Below, piece by piece: positions 11,549-23,713 of a DNA stretch of 64,000 nucleotides. The notes under the pieces were generated by a model, which saw only the letters and a list, made by a program, of their open reading frames with translations, did not search any database and was not told the origin of the DNA. Source of the DNA: Warburgia ugandensis (lineage: Eukaryota; Streptophyta; Magnoliopsida; Canellales; Canellaceae); NCBI GenBank assembly GCA_035236585.1, contig CP141138.1, positions 26,237,437 to 26,301,436 on the forward strand, written 5' to 3'. The position numbers and the translations under genes were made by a program. How positions within the stretch are numbered: the first letter of the stretch is position 1; every line of letters begins with the position of its first letter.

Positions 11549-13958
11549 TCTATCATCCCACAAGGTTGAGGGGTGGCCGGCCCTAAATTCGTCCTAGCAT
11601 AGAGTCCACTGGGTAAAAACACCTGTCAAAATCTATGAAATCTCAAAAATCACGTAATATCTCAAAATCAATAGATGAAGAGAAAATATTTGAAGCACAT
11701 AATACAGGAGTACTTGTGGCTTGCCATCCCAGAGTATTACCCCTATCATAGGGTCAATCTCTCAAGGACTAGCCACTAGCCTTCATTGTGAATCCAAGGA
11801 TAAACATAAGCAAAAAATAAATCATCTAATATCTTAATATATGATAATAATATCGTGACAAGCCAATGTCTAGTAAAATCATATATTTCCACCATTGCTT
11901 ATGAAATAATTATATTTATATAATAAAAGTCATACGTTCCTAGAATCATCAAGATCAAGGTGCTTATGCAAGTATGAAATAAAAGCCATAATGTAACAAT
12001 ACATATACATAAATTTATTATAAACATGGAACCCATTAGATGAAATCCATGATTTTAATAGAGATCGTGCTAAAATTAAATGTTGTCACATACCGCAAAT
12101 GACGAAAAATCCTCTAGAACATGCAACCTCTCTAGTTGTACCATTTGGCGTACCGTCAGATCACACAAACGATATATCGTCACTTATTACTCTATGTTTA
12201 TCACTTCTAACCTATGTAACCTTAGATCATCCTTAATCTGAGTGGTCTAGTGTTAACTCCTTACTAATTATAAATCCAATTTCTCAAGTCTTTTATCTGG
12301 GCATCATATCTTGGATGTCAATCACATACCAATGGTCTAGATCGCTTGATTTCTCTCCAACCACATTGATCCATGTTGCATCTATAGTCCTTTCTCATCT
12401 CAATAGTTGATTCAGCGATCATACGATCAGATCTAATTTGATCAATTAGATTGAATGTTCTGATTACCTATAAGCTCTAATCTTAGTAACTTTGATGTTG
12501 TCAGAATAATCTAACTACTAGATTGGTTTAACAATCCATTTTAAGGTTTAACTTGACTAAATGTATTTTTTTTGTTTTCATATGGTTCATTTGTCTCTTC
12601 CTAGCTTCTTCTTAGATTTGATGGTCAAATCCTACTCTAATTGATCAAATCTATGTTCCTTAATTACTTTGAGGTCTAATCTTACACAATCTAGAGTTTT
12701 TGGGATGATCTAACCATTAGAAGGATCACATTACTACCTTGAGTGACTTAGTCATTTATGTTTGAGCCTGATATGTCTTGATCTTACATATCTTCAGTGT
12801 TTTCTAGAATACAATAGTATTTTAATAGTTAATTCCTTGATATGATGGTTAGATCGAACTCTGATCAATCAAATCTATGATTTTTACTTTCTTCAATAAT
12901 TTATATTATAATTTAAGTTTATTTACATTACCTAATTATTAGATCTTCTAATTGATCAATTTTTAGCGATTGATCAATTTTTATCTAATAGATCTAAATC
13001 ACTCTATGATATTTTGCTTTTGATATTTTTAAAATGTGCTATAATCTTAAATTCTATTACATAATTAGATCTATGTTGTCGAGACAAATCCAGCAGATGT
13101 CTTAGATCAAATATTGGGTTTGTATAGCCTCCTAAATTAAAATTTTTTTATTTCAGATTAAAATAAATAATTTAAATTAAATTAATTTAAGATAAAATAA
13201 AATAAAAAAATAAAATAGTATCACCAAAATGTACTTGGTCTATCATGTGCCTCTACGATGCACTGGCACACGCCACTGTAACTAGGACACACTAGAGTTC
13301 GTTGCGTCCGTGAACGGAGCACACACGCTTGCGCACGTGCAAGCACACCATAGCTAGGCCTTTTTGGGTGCAGACGAGTGATGGGACGGCACATGATAGA
13401 ATCGCATCTGCTCGATCTTTTTCTTCTCAATTTTTAGTTTAGATCAGGCTAAATCTCCTCTACAACAAAGGGTTCTAAAGTTGTGGGGGTCTCACAAATC
13501 CATCTGATGACTCAGTTCTCCCACCCGACTTGTCTTTGCCAGCCTTTTTATTGGGGCTGGTCGGATCCTTCCAAGGATGGTACCCCATCCAGAAAACGAG
13601 TTAAGGTCGAAGAAGAAGAAAGCAGGAAGGAGAGAAGTGGGGATGGGCTCACATGGGATACACTGTAGCGGAAGAAGAGGGCTAGAGAGGAGTGGAACTA
13701 CGCTGTGCAGTTGCCCTGGTGGGTGAGCGAGATGAAAAGGAAGGAGAGGAGGTTGAACGTGGGGTTGTGTGCTAGGCTGGTGACGAAGGGGAGCTCGCCA
13801 ATGGGAAGATCCTAGCCAAAGGGAAACGCACATAGACGACAGTTTGTCGGCATCACCAATAGCACTGATTACGGGGCGCAGGGCTCGATGCATCCAGTCG
13901 ACGTTCAATGCGGCTGTCAGGCCAATGCGTTGATCACGCAAAACCCAAAGGTGGCTGA

Positions 13959-13984
13959 AGAGAGAGAGAGAGAGAGAGAGAGAG
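13959..13984. repeat. (AG)n microsatellite, 26 bp, in G2 3' LTR
   Basis: Sits about 390 bp from the LTR start in the probable core-promoter region (CT-rich in element sense). The equivalent site in the 5' LTR piece is a 101-bp run at 36,349-36,449. Confidence 0.95.
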
Positions 13985-14969
13985 TAAATGCAGAGAGGAC
14001 GATAAATGTAAGAAACCACACTTGGAGCAATCTTTTGTGTGATTATTACTTATAATTAATGCATCAATCATTGCATCCATTTTTGTGAAGATTTAGATGT
14101 AGAATTTATAGTGGTTTACCTGCTCCCTAATTTCATGTCACATTAAGTGGTCTCCTCCTACAATTAATTTATGATTTTACCCTCTAATTAATTTTAATTA
14201 AAATAATTATGATATTTACATCTGAACTTCAATTTTAGCATATTTAATGTTATTTAATTTATTTATTCAAATAGGTTATAATATGTATGTTTCAATCTTA
14301 GAAATTAAATTCTATATTTTTCTTTTCAATTCAATTTTTTCACATGAAATGAATTAAAAATTAAAGGTGTTACATAGTTTCCTCTTTATTGAAATTTTAT
14401 CTTCAAAATTTTTTAATACATTTTCATATAATTATCTCAAGGCATGTCTTACTCCATTCATCTTCAAATATTTCTAAATGCATCCTCATTCATTATATAT
14501 TTAAGTTCTCATAACTCTTTAACATTCATAAGACTCGCAACTCTATTGCTCAAAGCATTTATTAATGTAGCTTTTTTGCCTTCTTCAAGGTGTAAAAGTA
14601 GCTTCCATTATGAATTTTGATAATGTGCCTTCTCTTGTTAATAAATCATTCTTGCTCTGTTGTCTCTTCCTATGAAAGTATGTGGTTTTTTATATCCAAC
14701 ATCACAATTGTTATTTCTTACTTCATGCTTCCTCTACTATTATTAGTATCGCAGTTGCTTGGATGTTCATAATTGATTAAGTATAATCCTCCTTATTTTT
14801 CTCATCTCATTCTTAATTCATAATATACTGTTATTTTCTATTCTATTATCTACCTAAAATTTTCCATTATCACCAAAAAAGTTTTAGCTAAAGTTGAACA
14901 ATCCCTTTAAAACATAAGCTCAGTCAATCACTTCTGAAATTTGGTTTACACATGTATATTTCATATCCT

Positions 14970-14970
<1 letters not shown>

Positions 14971-14997
<27 letters not shown>
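14971..14997. repeat. (AT)n microsatellite
   Basis: Perfect AT run of about 27 bp inside the G2 interior. Confidence 0.9.
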
Positions 14998-15004
<7 letters not shown>

Positions 15005-17760
15005 ACTCCATACCTTCAAATGATTATCTAAATTTTTCATTAGAATACTCATTGTATAAACTTACATTATAGTTCTTTAATCTGAAAAGTATATTGCTTT
15101 CATAGTGATACACTTACTCAATTAAAACAAAGTCTCAGTTCTCTTATAATATACCAACCTTCATAAGCATCATCTATTTTCTTATCTATTAGTATTTACA
15201 TATTAATCCCCTATATACTTCATATCTAGATAACTAACTGTCACTTGTTTACTTGTACAACTATTTTGGATATCCTTCATAAATAATCCCACATCGTCTC
15301 ATTTTTTATATATCTCTAAGTCTCTATGACAACTATTCAAAATGTCAATTTACAACTTGAATGGATTTTATTGAAAAAAAGAGATTGAATTTCTCTCATC
15401 CTCTTGGTTGGTGTTTCTTCTTAATTCAAACTGATATATGTCAAATGTTGCCACATATACTTCCTCGCCTCATTTATACTATTTCACATAACAATATCAA
15501 GTGTTTGAACCTTTTTATTTCACTTAAATGAATCTGCATAAAATGACTGAGTGTCCCTATAAGAATTTCTCATTTCAATTTGGGATTTATTTTTACCACA
15601 AAACTTTTCTTTATACGGATACTAATTTTCCTTTCTTAAGTAATACCTGGACTTCCAAATCAAGGCTTGTACATTATCATTGTCTCTACATTTTACTAGC
15701 TTTATTATAATTATATTTTTAAAATAATATGCTCATTATGTTGACTTTTTTTAACCAAAATCTATGTGTAAGCATTTTCTAATGTTGTCCCTGATTTATC
15801 ATATATATCTTAGGATGAAATTTGCAATTATAATCACAAGTCCATAGAATGATGGTTTAGGTCATTGATTCACAAGATTAATGACTTTGACTAAAATACT
15901 CATCAATTAACCATTATTACTTTGTAACCATGTTTGTATAAAACCCTTATTATCATCCTTGAGATGTTTTTTACTATAATCAATCCTCAAAAACTTTTTA
16001 GTTGGGAAAAACTAATCATGTAGGTCATTCTTCCTAGATACAAGAACTATAAGGAATCATTCATTCATCTACTTCTAACTATAATTGTTGATGCACCTTC
16101 GCAATTTGCTATATCAAATGGATTCCTCATTTCTATATACATCATAGATGAGAAATTTTCTGCATGGAACTAATTCTCATCTATTATATCCACTATGAAT
16201 ACTTTTCTTTCTAGTTAGTTCTAGTGATTATGTATATAACATTCTATTTACTCCAATATTTCAAACATTAATCACTTTCAATCTTAGAATTTATTCTATT
16301 TATTAACTCAATATCTTTCAACTCAAGTATAAGATCTCTTAAACTTGATCCTACTATTTTCTTTCACTTACCTTCCATCACTCTTTCTGAACTATTATCT
16401 AAGACTTCATACGAATATAGAATGCCTCCAACCCGAAGGTAATGATCTAATTAAGTCAATTGAATATTTATTATTATCTTTATATATCTTCATTCTCACC
16501 ATTTAGTTTCATATATCTAACAATTTATTCTTGATCACATTTTCCAAAAATCATTATTGTAGTTCATTTATGATTCTAGATCAACTCACTCAGTAGAATT
16601 TTGACTTAACTACTTCTTTCTAGTCATTAGAGATCACATGTCTTATTTGTTATTTTATGCTAACCATTTAATGACTTTCATTATATGTCAATCTCATTAG
16701 ATACTCTTTCCTTTTAATTAACTTCCTAGTTAAGTTCACAAAATGTGATAGATACTATGTCCTCACTTAGACACCAAGGTTGATTATACTTTAAACTATA
16801 CACATTCATATAAGTCATTTATAGTTATTTATTCACCAACTTGTTTGTACTCTTGCTTAGATTCTTATTTACCTTTCACAATCAAATCATTCATAATTTA
16901 AGTGTGCCTATTATGTTATAATGGGAATGTTAAGGAGGCTTGAGTCTTTTCTCATTGATCACATGCTAAGAGTATTTCTTGGCACTAGTTTGCATTATCT
17001 ATGCATGGTTTAATCATAATGTGTGATTGACTACATAGAATTCGAGTCTAGAGAAATTTGACAATCCTATATCAATGACTCATTCATAATTATGTCCAAA
17101 TTCATTGTCCAAGTTCAAATCATTTCTATAAATAAGCATTTCTTCTAGAACAGCATTCAGATCCTCTTTATCTCAATATCCCCATCAATTTTTCTTCATG
17201 TCATAAAATTATCAATAAAAAGTATCTACTATTTGACCAAACCCATTCTCACAATCAGTAAAATTTTAAAATACTCATTTACTAAGACAAACTTTAGATC
17301 TTTTCTCATTTTGATCAGACCACTTATAATAAAACAATCACTATACTCTTCAAGGCATTACTATTACTATTCTAATATTAGAATTTGTACTCGCACTAGG
17401 TTGTCTCCACTAATAAATCATTGATCAATAATAACATTCTCAGTTGGAAAAACTAACTCATATACACTATACCCTGATTTATTACCTTAAGCACCTTATC
17501 ATTCTCATAAGAATTTACTTTTCTTTTATTCAATCATTTCCCTTTCTTGACTATTCATGACTTCTAATTGAGTCATTTTTTGTTACTAATATGAATCTAA
17601 TTTAGATATAACTTTCATTTTATCATGTTCTATCATTGTAAATTTTAGTTCCTTTGCCAACCCCTCTAAGGGGTATTTATTCAATTTTCAAAAATTTCTA
17701 AATGTTTTAATCATTTAACTCATACAATCTTTAACTTTGGGACTGGTTGTGAGTGATGAA

Positions 17761-17775
17761 CCTGCTATGGTACCA
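17761..17775 (-). other. Degenerate primer-binding site of G2
   Basis: Minus-strand TGGTACCATAGCAGG lies 6 nt beyond the LTR edge at 17,782. It resembles TGGTATCAGAGC, the initiator-methionine tRNA primer site used by most plant gypsy elements and seen intact in G1. Its place at the inner edge of the 5' LTR sets the orientation of G2. Confidence 0.55.
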
Positions 17776-17781
17776 ACTGTA

Positions 17782-19845
17782 TGCAACCTTGATTTTTATA
17801 ACACTTTTGAAATTCTTTTCGAAGTGTGGGCCCTAAGTTTGAAAACAATTTAGAAAGTAATGAAAATGTTTTCAATGAAATTTATTTTAAAACCTTGAGT
17901 GTCAACCTTCAACTCATTATTTATTTATTTATAATTTGGTCTAATTTTTGAAACTTGAAAACTCAATAAGTTTTTCAATTTTCAAGTAAACCATTTAGAA
18001 AAAATTTACTTCTTCAAGATCCATCCAGTCAATAGCTATAGTCCCTACATCATTGTAAATAGAAGTTCAAATACACAATCTACATGTACAGTCCAAGTGT
18101 GATTAAAACATGCCCTCAACAAAAGATGTATCAATCAGTTAGTTGCATCATCCTTCTTCACTGCTATCTGTCTCTCTCAATATCTAAGGCATTCGAAAAT
18201 GGCACAGTGCCTCAGCAACCTAAGCTTGGTAGGTACATAATCATTTAGTAACAATAATAACTTGAGAAAATGAACATGCAATACATAGTCTAGGTTCCAA
18301 AGTCTCAAACAAGCATGTGATAAACAATTTCTACATGAAAACAAAGCTATCATGGTTTATAATAATTATTATAAATAAGGGTGAGATAAATCATGGAAAG
18401 CACACAAAAATGATTAGTATGACATGCAATAATATAAAGCATCAAGGATCGTAATTATAACAATGTAGAAAACTCAAGAATATCTCAAATAAATATGCAT
18501 GTCATCAATGAGGGGCACCCTAACACACAAGTAGCACGAGTGTGCCACACATTCGTATGTCAGGTCATGAGTACTCATACTCTTCCATAGAATTGTCACG
18601 CCATGGGTATATAAGGATATGCCTATCCTAGTGTGTTCACAGTAATACATATAAATAGAGGACAACCATATGGACCACCATACTGCAATAATAATCAACT
18701 CCCAGGTCTATCAACTATTGCTCTCCACCAATACCAAAATCGGAGACTAAGTGTCTATCCCCCATGGATGAGGATCACAACCATAATGTGGACTACCTAT
18801 GATACCACTCTTTACAATGTTTTCTCATTTATAGGGCTGGTGTCTATCATCACGCAAAGTTAGATGGAGGTGGGTAGCCCTAAATCCCTCCTAGCATAGC
18901 ATCCATACGGTAGAAACACCCATCAAAATTTGTAAAATCTCAAAAATCGCACAATATCTTGAAATCAAGAGATAAAGAGAAAATATCTGAAGCACAAAAT
19001 ATAGGAGCATTTTTGGCATGCGATCCTTGAGCACTCCCCCTATCATGGGATTAGTCTCTCAAGAACCAGCCATTAAGCCTCCATGGTGAATCCATGGATA
19101 AATATAAGGGATAAACAAATCAGCCAATATCTCAATATACAATAACAATATTGTCACAAACCAATGTCTTTTATGGATAGTGAAATCATATTCGAATCAT
19201 ATATTTCCACCATCGCTTATGAAATAATTATATTAATATAATAAAAGTCATATGTTCGAATAAACATGAAAATCAATGTGCTTATGCAAGTGTGAAATGT
19301 ATACATGTTGGGTAATAGTCTCATCAAGGTCATAATGTAACAATACATATGCATAATATCCATTATAAACATGGAACCCGTGTGATGAAATACATGATTT
19401 TAACAAAAATCATGCTAATATTAAATGTTGCTACCAACATCAAATGACAGAAAATCCTCTAGAACACGCAACCTCTCTAGTCAGTACAGTCTGGCATACC
19501 TGTCAGATCACACGCATCATATATATCGTCACTTATTACTCTATCTTTATCACTTCTAACCTATATAACCTTAGATCATCCTTAATCTAAGTGATCTGGT
19601 ATTAACTCCTTACTAATGATGGATCCAATTTCTCAAATCTTTTGTCTGCTCTTCATATCTTGGATGTCGTTCATAGATCAATGGTCCACATAGCTTAATT
19701 TCTCTCCAACCACATTGATACATGCAACCTCATCTCAATAGTTGATTCATCGATCTAATAGTCGATTTGATCTCGATCGGTTAGCCTAATGGTTGTGATT
19801 ACCTCTAAGGTCTAATCTTATTGAATTTGAAGTTACCAAGAATTT
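17782..19845 (-). mobile_element. 5' LTR of G2, first piece (LTR 3' end)
   Basis: In element sense this is the end of the 5' LTR, matching 8,459-12,500 apart from solo LTR X, which is missing here. Shared runs include TCGAAGTGTGGGCCC near 17,820, AGATAAATCATGGAAAGCAC near 18,390 and GGAACCCGTGTGATGAAAT near 19,375. Similarity stops near 19,845. It resumes with the next part of the same LTR at 35,200, with about 290 bp of LTR lost in between. Confidence 0.8.
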
Positions 19846-19897
19846 AAATGCAATCAAGTTAAGTTACTTCTTTTCTTAAGTTACATTGATTTGACAT

Positions 19898-20025
19898 AAA
19901 GGACATGACTCACCACAATGACATAAGTAAAAGGACATGACTCATCATAATGACATAAATAAAAGGATATGACTCGCTACAAAAACAAATATAAAAGGAC
20001 AAGACTCATTACAATAACATAACAA
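19898..20025. repeat. Tandem array, four units of exactly 32 bp
   Basis: Units start at 19,898, 19,930, 19,962 and 19,994, each opening AAAGGACATGACTC or a close variant and continuing with ACAATGACATAA-type sequence. Divergence between units is several bases, so the array is not recent. It lies between the G2 LTR break and the pararetrovirus-like sequence and may be the non-coding end of the latter. Confidence 0.85.
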
Positions 20026-21045
20026 CACCTAATATATAAAGTAAAGTTGATGTTGGCTATACAACGAGGGTGGTAGCTGTGATGGGTATGTAATGAGTCG
20101 TAGGTGGCCATTGGAGTGTTAGTTGGTTAGAATAGTAGGTGGCTAGTTCCACCCATCATTGGACCAAGGTAGATTTGCAAAATTTGGTAGTTCATCATCT
20201 CAATCTGGTAGTTGGCTGTTCAAGAAGTGAAGATTGAATGTTGCTGGTGTAGATGCCCATGTAGGAGGATCTTTTGGATCATCATTCAAGTTCCTAACTT
20301 CTTTTTTAGCTGTTCGACAAAAGAAGTAGAATTCAGAATTACTATCATGGTGATGAGATGATCCATCTTCATTCGTTAGGCATTCCACTATAAGAGGAGG
20401 AGGATTTCCTATTTCTTTGTTTTCTTGATAATTATTAAACTTTATGATAAGAAAATATTTCTTATGTTATCTATTTAGGAAATTCTTCCAATCCTACTGC
20501 AATACTTCATTCCAAAACTTGTTGAACTAGGGGGTGTTGAGATTCCAAAATCTATAAACATTATTAGACTGGAACGATACTGCAATATGATATTTATTTA
20601 ATGAATACCATAAATAGCAATAATGAAGGGCTATCCATTGTGTATACTAAAAATTTAAAGTAACTCGCCATGGATGATCAGGATCTAGCCAAGAGATTAA
20701 CCATTGGAGGATTTTTCTTTGAAATGTTCCTGGAAGGAAGATAGAAGCCTTTTAACTCTTTTGTGGATGTAGTATTGACTAATTGCTTGCTAGAATTCTT
20801 GTGGTAATTGTTCTATTGATTTAGAGATATTAATATATGGTTGACGAGGTTGTACTAACTAGAGAGGATAAACACATAATGGAGCTAGTAGAATGGGAGA
20901 AGTTTTTGCTATCTTATTTTTTCTGGAGATAAAATTAACAAAGGGTGTTGTTCTTACATGCGATGTGTTTGACTTCAAAGGACCACTAGGAGAACCAGTT
21001 TGCCCACCTGAGCATTTGTAGTTCTACTAACATTTTCTGCTTGAA

Positions 21046-21240
21046 TTATAACATCATAGAAAAAGATGACATATCCATCTCTACTAAGAAGGTGTGACCA
21101 ATGAGATGGAATTGGAACTTCTCTATTCTATTTTTCAATGCTAGCATCTCTTTGAAAGTGGAGTGATAATGTAGCTGGGTTAACATGAATGTACCACTTT
21201 TGTATCCACAGAGATTTCTTTTTCCATCTTTTTCTTCCAA
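21046..21240 (-). pseudogene. Pararetrovirus RNase H fragment
   Basis: A 64-codon open segment containing LALKNRIEKFQFHL and LVEMDMSSF, a spacing characteristic of the RNase H domain in plant pararetrovirus polyproteins, where it degrades the RNA strand of the RNA-DNA hybrid. It follows the RT fragment in the minus-strand sense at the right distance, and more remnants lie on either side in other frames. The open segment starts inside the domain, so its first methionine is not a real start. Confidence 0.65.
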
Positions 21241-21647
21241 AAGTGCATCTTCTCAATATTCATCACCAGCGTCAGTTTGAAGAATTTTTTTCCTATGCTA
21301 AGAACCTATAATGGTTCAAGGTGATCAGATAATTTTTTCAATTCTTGAATAGCCGTTGCATGTCTGGGAGACCATGGAGGATTTCTTCAACAACTGAGAG
21401 AGAACATTCCAGTGAACTCCAACTTTGGGGATAAAATCTTCCATATAATTGACTATTCCCAAAAATTATTGTATGATTTTCACTAAGATAACTTGTCTAG
21501 GAATTCTTTGAGATGTGTAGCAATGTACGAATATAGTTGATACTTTCCATTTAAAATTGTTATCCCAAGAAAATCAATATTTGTTTAACTAATGAGTATC
21601 TTTTTCTTTGAGAGCATGATTCCATATTCCATTAAAATGTGAAAGAA

Positions 21648-21836
21648 TTATTTGAGGATTTGTCCATGTGAATCTGCATCTGGAGAAAATAATAAGATGT
21701 CATCATTATAAATCAAAGAATTGGCCAATAAGGGTTTGAATATGGTGATCATGGCCTTTTGGAATTGTGAAGGATCATTCTTAAGTCCAAACAACATAAC
21801 AGTCCATTGGAAGTGATAATCTAGAATGCAAAACAC
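21648..21836 (-). pseudogene. Pararetrovirus reverse transcriptase fragment
   Basis: A 62-codon open segment carrying the RT core: MLFGLKNDPSQFQKAM followed by the catalytic box as YNDDILLFSPD, where the usual YxDD aspartates are kept. The preceding RT block (GFWQLGVHP, about 21,850-21,890) is in another frame and followed by a stop, so the gene is frameshifted. The LKNxPSxFQKAM form and the LLFSPD ending differ from the neighbouring gypsy RTs (LTNAPxxFMDLM, ILIYS) and point to Caulimoviridae. Confidence 0.75.
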
Positions 21837-22730
21837 TTTTTGGATGTTATTGAGGATGAACTCCTAGTTGCCAAAACCCTTGGGATTGTAAATGAGATAG
21901 TTCTTGAATAGCTAAGACAAGGTGCTCGGGATTCATTACTTTGTGTTGAATGGAAAAGAGATAAAGAATGATGGATTAGTCTAGAGAGGTGATGAACATT
22001 TTGTGAGAAATTCTGTGTGATTTTCTGCACAACAATCTCTAACTAATTGGGATGTATGGAGTCAAAGGTGTTTGCAAGGTGAAGATTTGGGTTTTGAGGC
22101 CAAGTAAAAAAGTTTTGCTTGTGGGAAACCTTTTTCTAACCATCGAAGGTTGGGAAATTTGTAAAGAATGTCAAAATCAAGGATTAAGTCTTTACTTGAT
22201 AAGAAAAATCATAAGACTTTGTGTTTGATGGTGAGGTTAGGAGAGACTTTGATGAGTTAGGAGAGACTTTAATGAGTATGGGTTTACTGATTTTGTCAAT
22301 GGTGAATATGTTTTCATTGGAAGCTCTAAAATCTTAACTATGGGGACACTAGAATTTTTCAGGAAGGACTTTAGGGTTAAGGATGGTTGTTGTTACACCT
22401 ATGTTAAAAAGAGCAATTATAGGGATAGGTTTAACATATGGGTTAATAAGAAGGTGGAGTTGAGCTATTAGTGTTGGTTGGTTTCAGGTATACAAAAAGT
22501 CTATCGGAGATGGAGAAATTGGAGTAGAAAATAGTCCATAAGTTTCAGAATTTGTAGACTTGCTCATAAGAGCTTTCTGAATCACTTTCACTATCAATAT
22601 AACCAACTGTCAATAATGTTGCTGGTGAGTATTCTTCATCAAAAGAAAACAAAGATTCAACATCTAAGAAATCTGTGTTTGCATATGCTGCTACTTGCTA
22701 AATAAGTTTGATACTCTTCCTTTTCTTTGA

Positions 22731-22772
22731 GCATTGTTTCACAAAATGCCCTAATTTTCCACAAACACGACA
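22731..22772 (-). pseudogene. Zinc knuckle of the pararetrovirus-like polyprotein
   Basis: The minus strand encodes CRVCGKLGHFVKQC, an intact CX2CX4HX4C nucleic-acid-binding knuckle, within a lysine-rich context. It lies between the coat-protein-like core and the RT, as in caulimovirid coat proteins, where it helps package the RNA. Confidence 0.75.
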
Positions 22773-22953
22773 CTTGTTTGTAGACTTTTCTTTGAATTTC
22801 TTTTTTCTTAAACATTACCATTTTTTTCTTTTAATGAACTTTGACTTGTGACAATATTCATCTAGATTTTTGTGAAATTTTCTCCTGTGAAATTTCTTCT
22901 TAGAGTTGCAACAACATTTCTCTTTTTTGCATTTGATAGCAAGATTTGGTTTC

Positions 22954-23713
22954 TCACATGCAATTCCAATCTTTTTGCATATTTTTTCCATTTCTACAAG
23001 AAATTTTCTTTGATTTCACAATCGCTACAAAGCAAGTTGAGTATGCTACTAGATAACTCCTAAAGATGATTCTTGAAGAGATAACTTCATATTTTTTTAT
23101 CAAGTTGTGAGTTCCATTTCTAAGAGGTTTAGGTAATGAGTTAAGGAATACATGTTTGAGGTTGACATAGTCCATACCATTGATGGCATAATATCTCTAA
23201 GACATCTTGTTAAAATAAAATAAAATTAGGTCATTGATCTTAAATAAACAGCATTTTATCTTCAAGTATTCATCTATGTATGTTTTTGTTTGCTAATGTA
23301 GAGATCCAACAAATTCAATTTTCAAATGGCTAAATAAATTTTCAAGAGAAGCGCATTGAAAAACCTGTAATTGGTGATTCCAAGTGATATCCACCAATAT
23401 CTTAATCTACTTATGAATCTTGGAATAAGTCTTTTTATAAACTTTGCAACCATTGTTTGATATCTGTTGTTGGAGGAATATAAAATGTTTCTAGAGGATC
23501 TAGAGGTCCTTCAACCATAGTTTCTTCATAAGGTATTCTGTCAACAGTATCTTGCATGAAAGCATTAGGAATGATGTCTAGGTCTGACCCAAGAAATTCT
23601 GAAGAATTGTATGAGATGGAGGTTTCTCTAGAGAGTTCAAGAATTAAAGGTGTCAGTTTAGAGAAATTTTTTAGAAAGCTCTCAATAGGATTGGGGTTTT
23701 CAAGAGGGAACAT
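22954..23713 (-). pseudogene. Coat-protein-like region of the pararetrovirus remnant
   Basis: Two open segments on the minus strand. The upstream one (23,435-23,713, 92 codons) is acidic and proline-containing, ending near TTDIKQWLQSL. The downstream one (22,954-23,175) begins near YVNLKHVFLNSLPKPLRN, which fits the conserved core of caulimovirid coat proteins preceding the zinc knuckle. The two are separated by stops. The assignment comes from order and general character and is weaker than for the RT. Confidence 0.45.

Larger units (their letters stand above)
8459..14372 (-). mobile_element. 3' LTR of long-LTR element G2 (contains solo LTR X)
   Basis: The element lies on the minus strand, so its LTR starts at 14,372 (TGTAACACCTTTAATTTTTA in element sense) and ends at 8,459. 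Without the 1,923 bp added by solo LTR X it is about 3,990 bp. It is recognised by its match to 17,782-19,845 (covering the 8,459-12,500 part) and to 35,200-36,854 (covering the 12,790-14,372 part). Shared landmarks are a GA microsatellite at 13,959, a GC-rich cassette near 13,250-13,400 and a degenerate AGGCATTGC hairpin at 8,944. Outside it, positions 8,454-8,458 (GCATT) pair imperfectly with 36,855-36,859 (GTACT), 3 of 5 matching with two transitions, consistent with an old target-site duplication. Confidence 0.8.
14373..17781 (-). mobile_element. Interior of element G2, no coding domain recognised
   Basis: This 3.4-kb stretch lies between two LTRs of one family in the same (minus) orientation. 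Next to the 3' LTR is a polypurine-tract-like AAAGAGGAAACTA (minus strand, plus 14,373-14,385). Next to the 5' LTR is a primer-site-like TGGTACCATAGCAGG (plus 17,761-17,775). A full gypsy interior is about 4.5 kb and encodes gag-pol. Here I could identify no zinc knuckle, protease, RT, RNase H or integrase motif on either strand. Either the coding region has decayed beyond recognition, or this is a non-autonomous LARD-like element with a non-coding interior. An AT dinucleotide run occurs at 14,971-14,997. Confidence 0.6.

Noticed and set aside
13492-14019. A 175-codon minus-strand open frame
   Set aside because: It lies in the promoter-proximal part of the G2 LTR, includes a microsatellite translation and is not open in the other LTR copy (35,200-36,854).
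19898-20025. CRISPR-like array
   Set aside because: The units are contiguous 32-bp tandem repeats without unique spacers, in a plant transposon nest.
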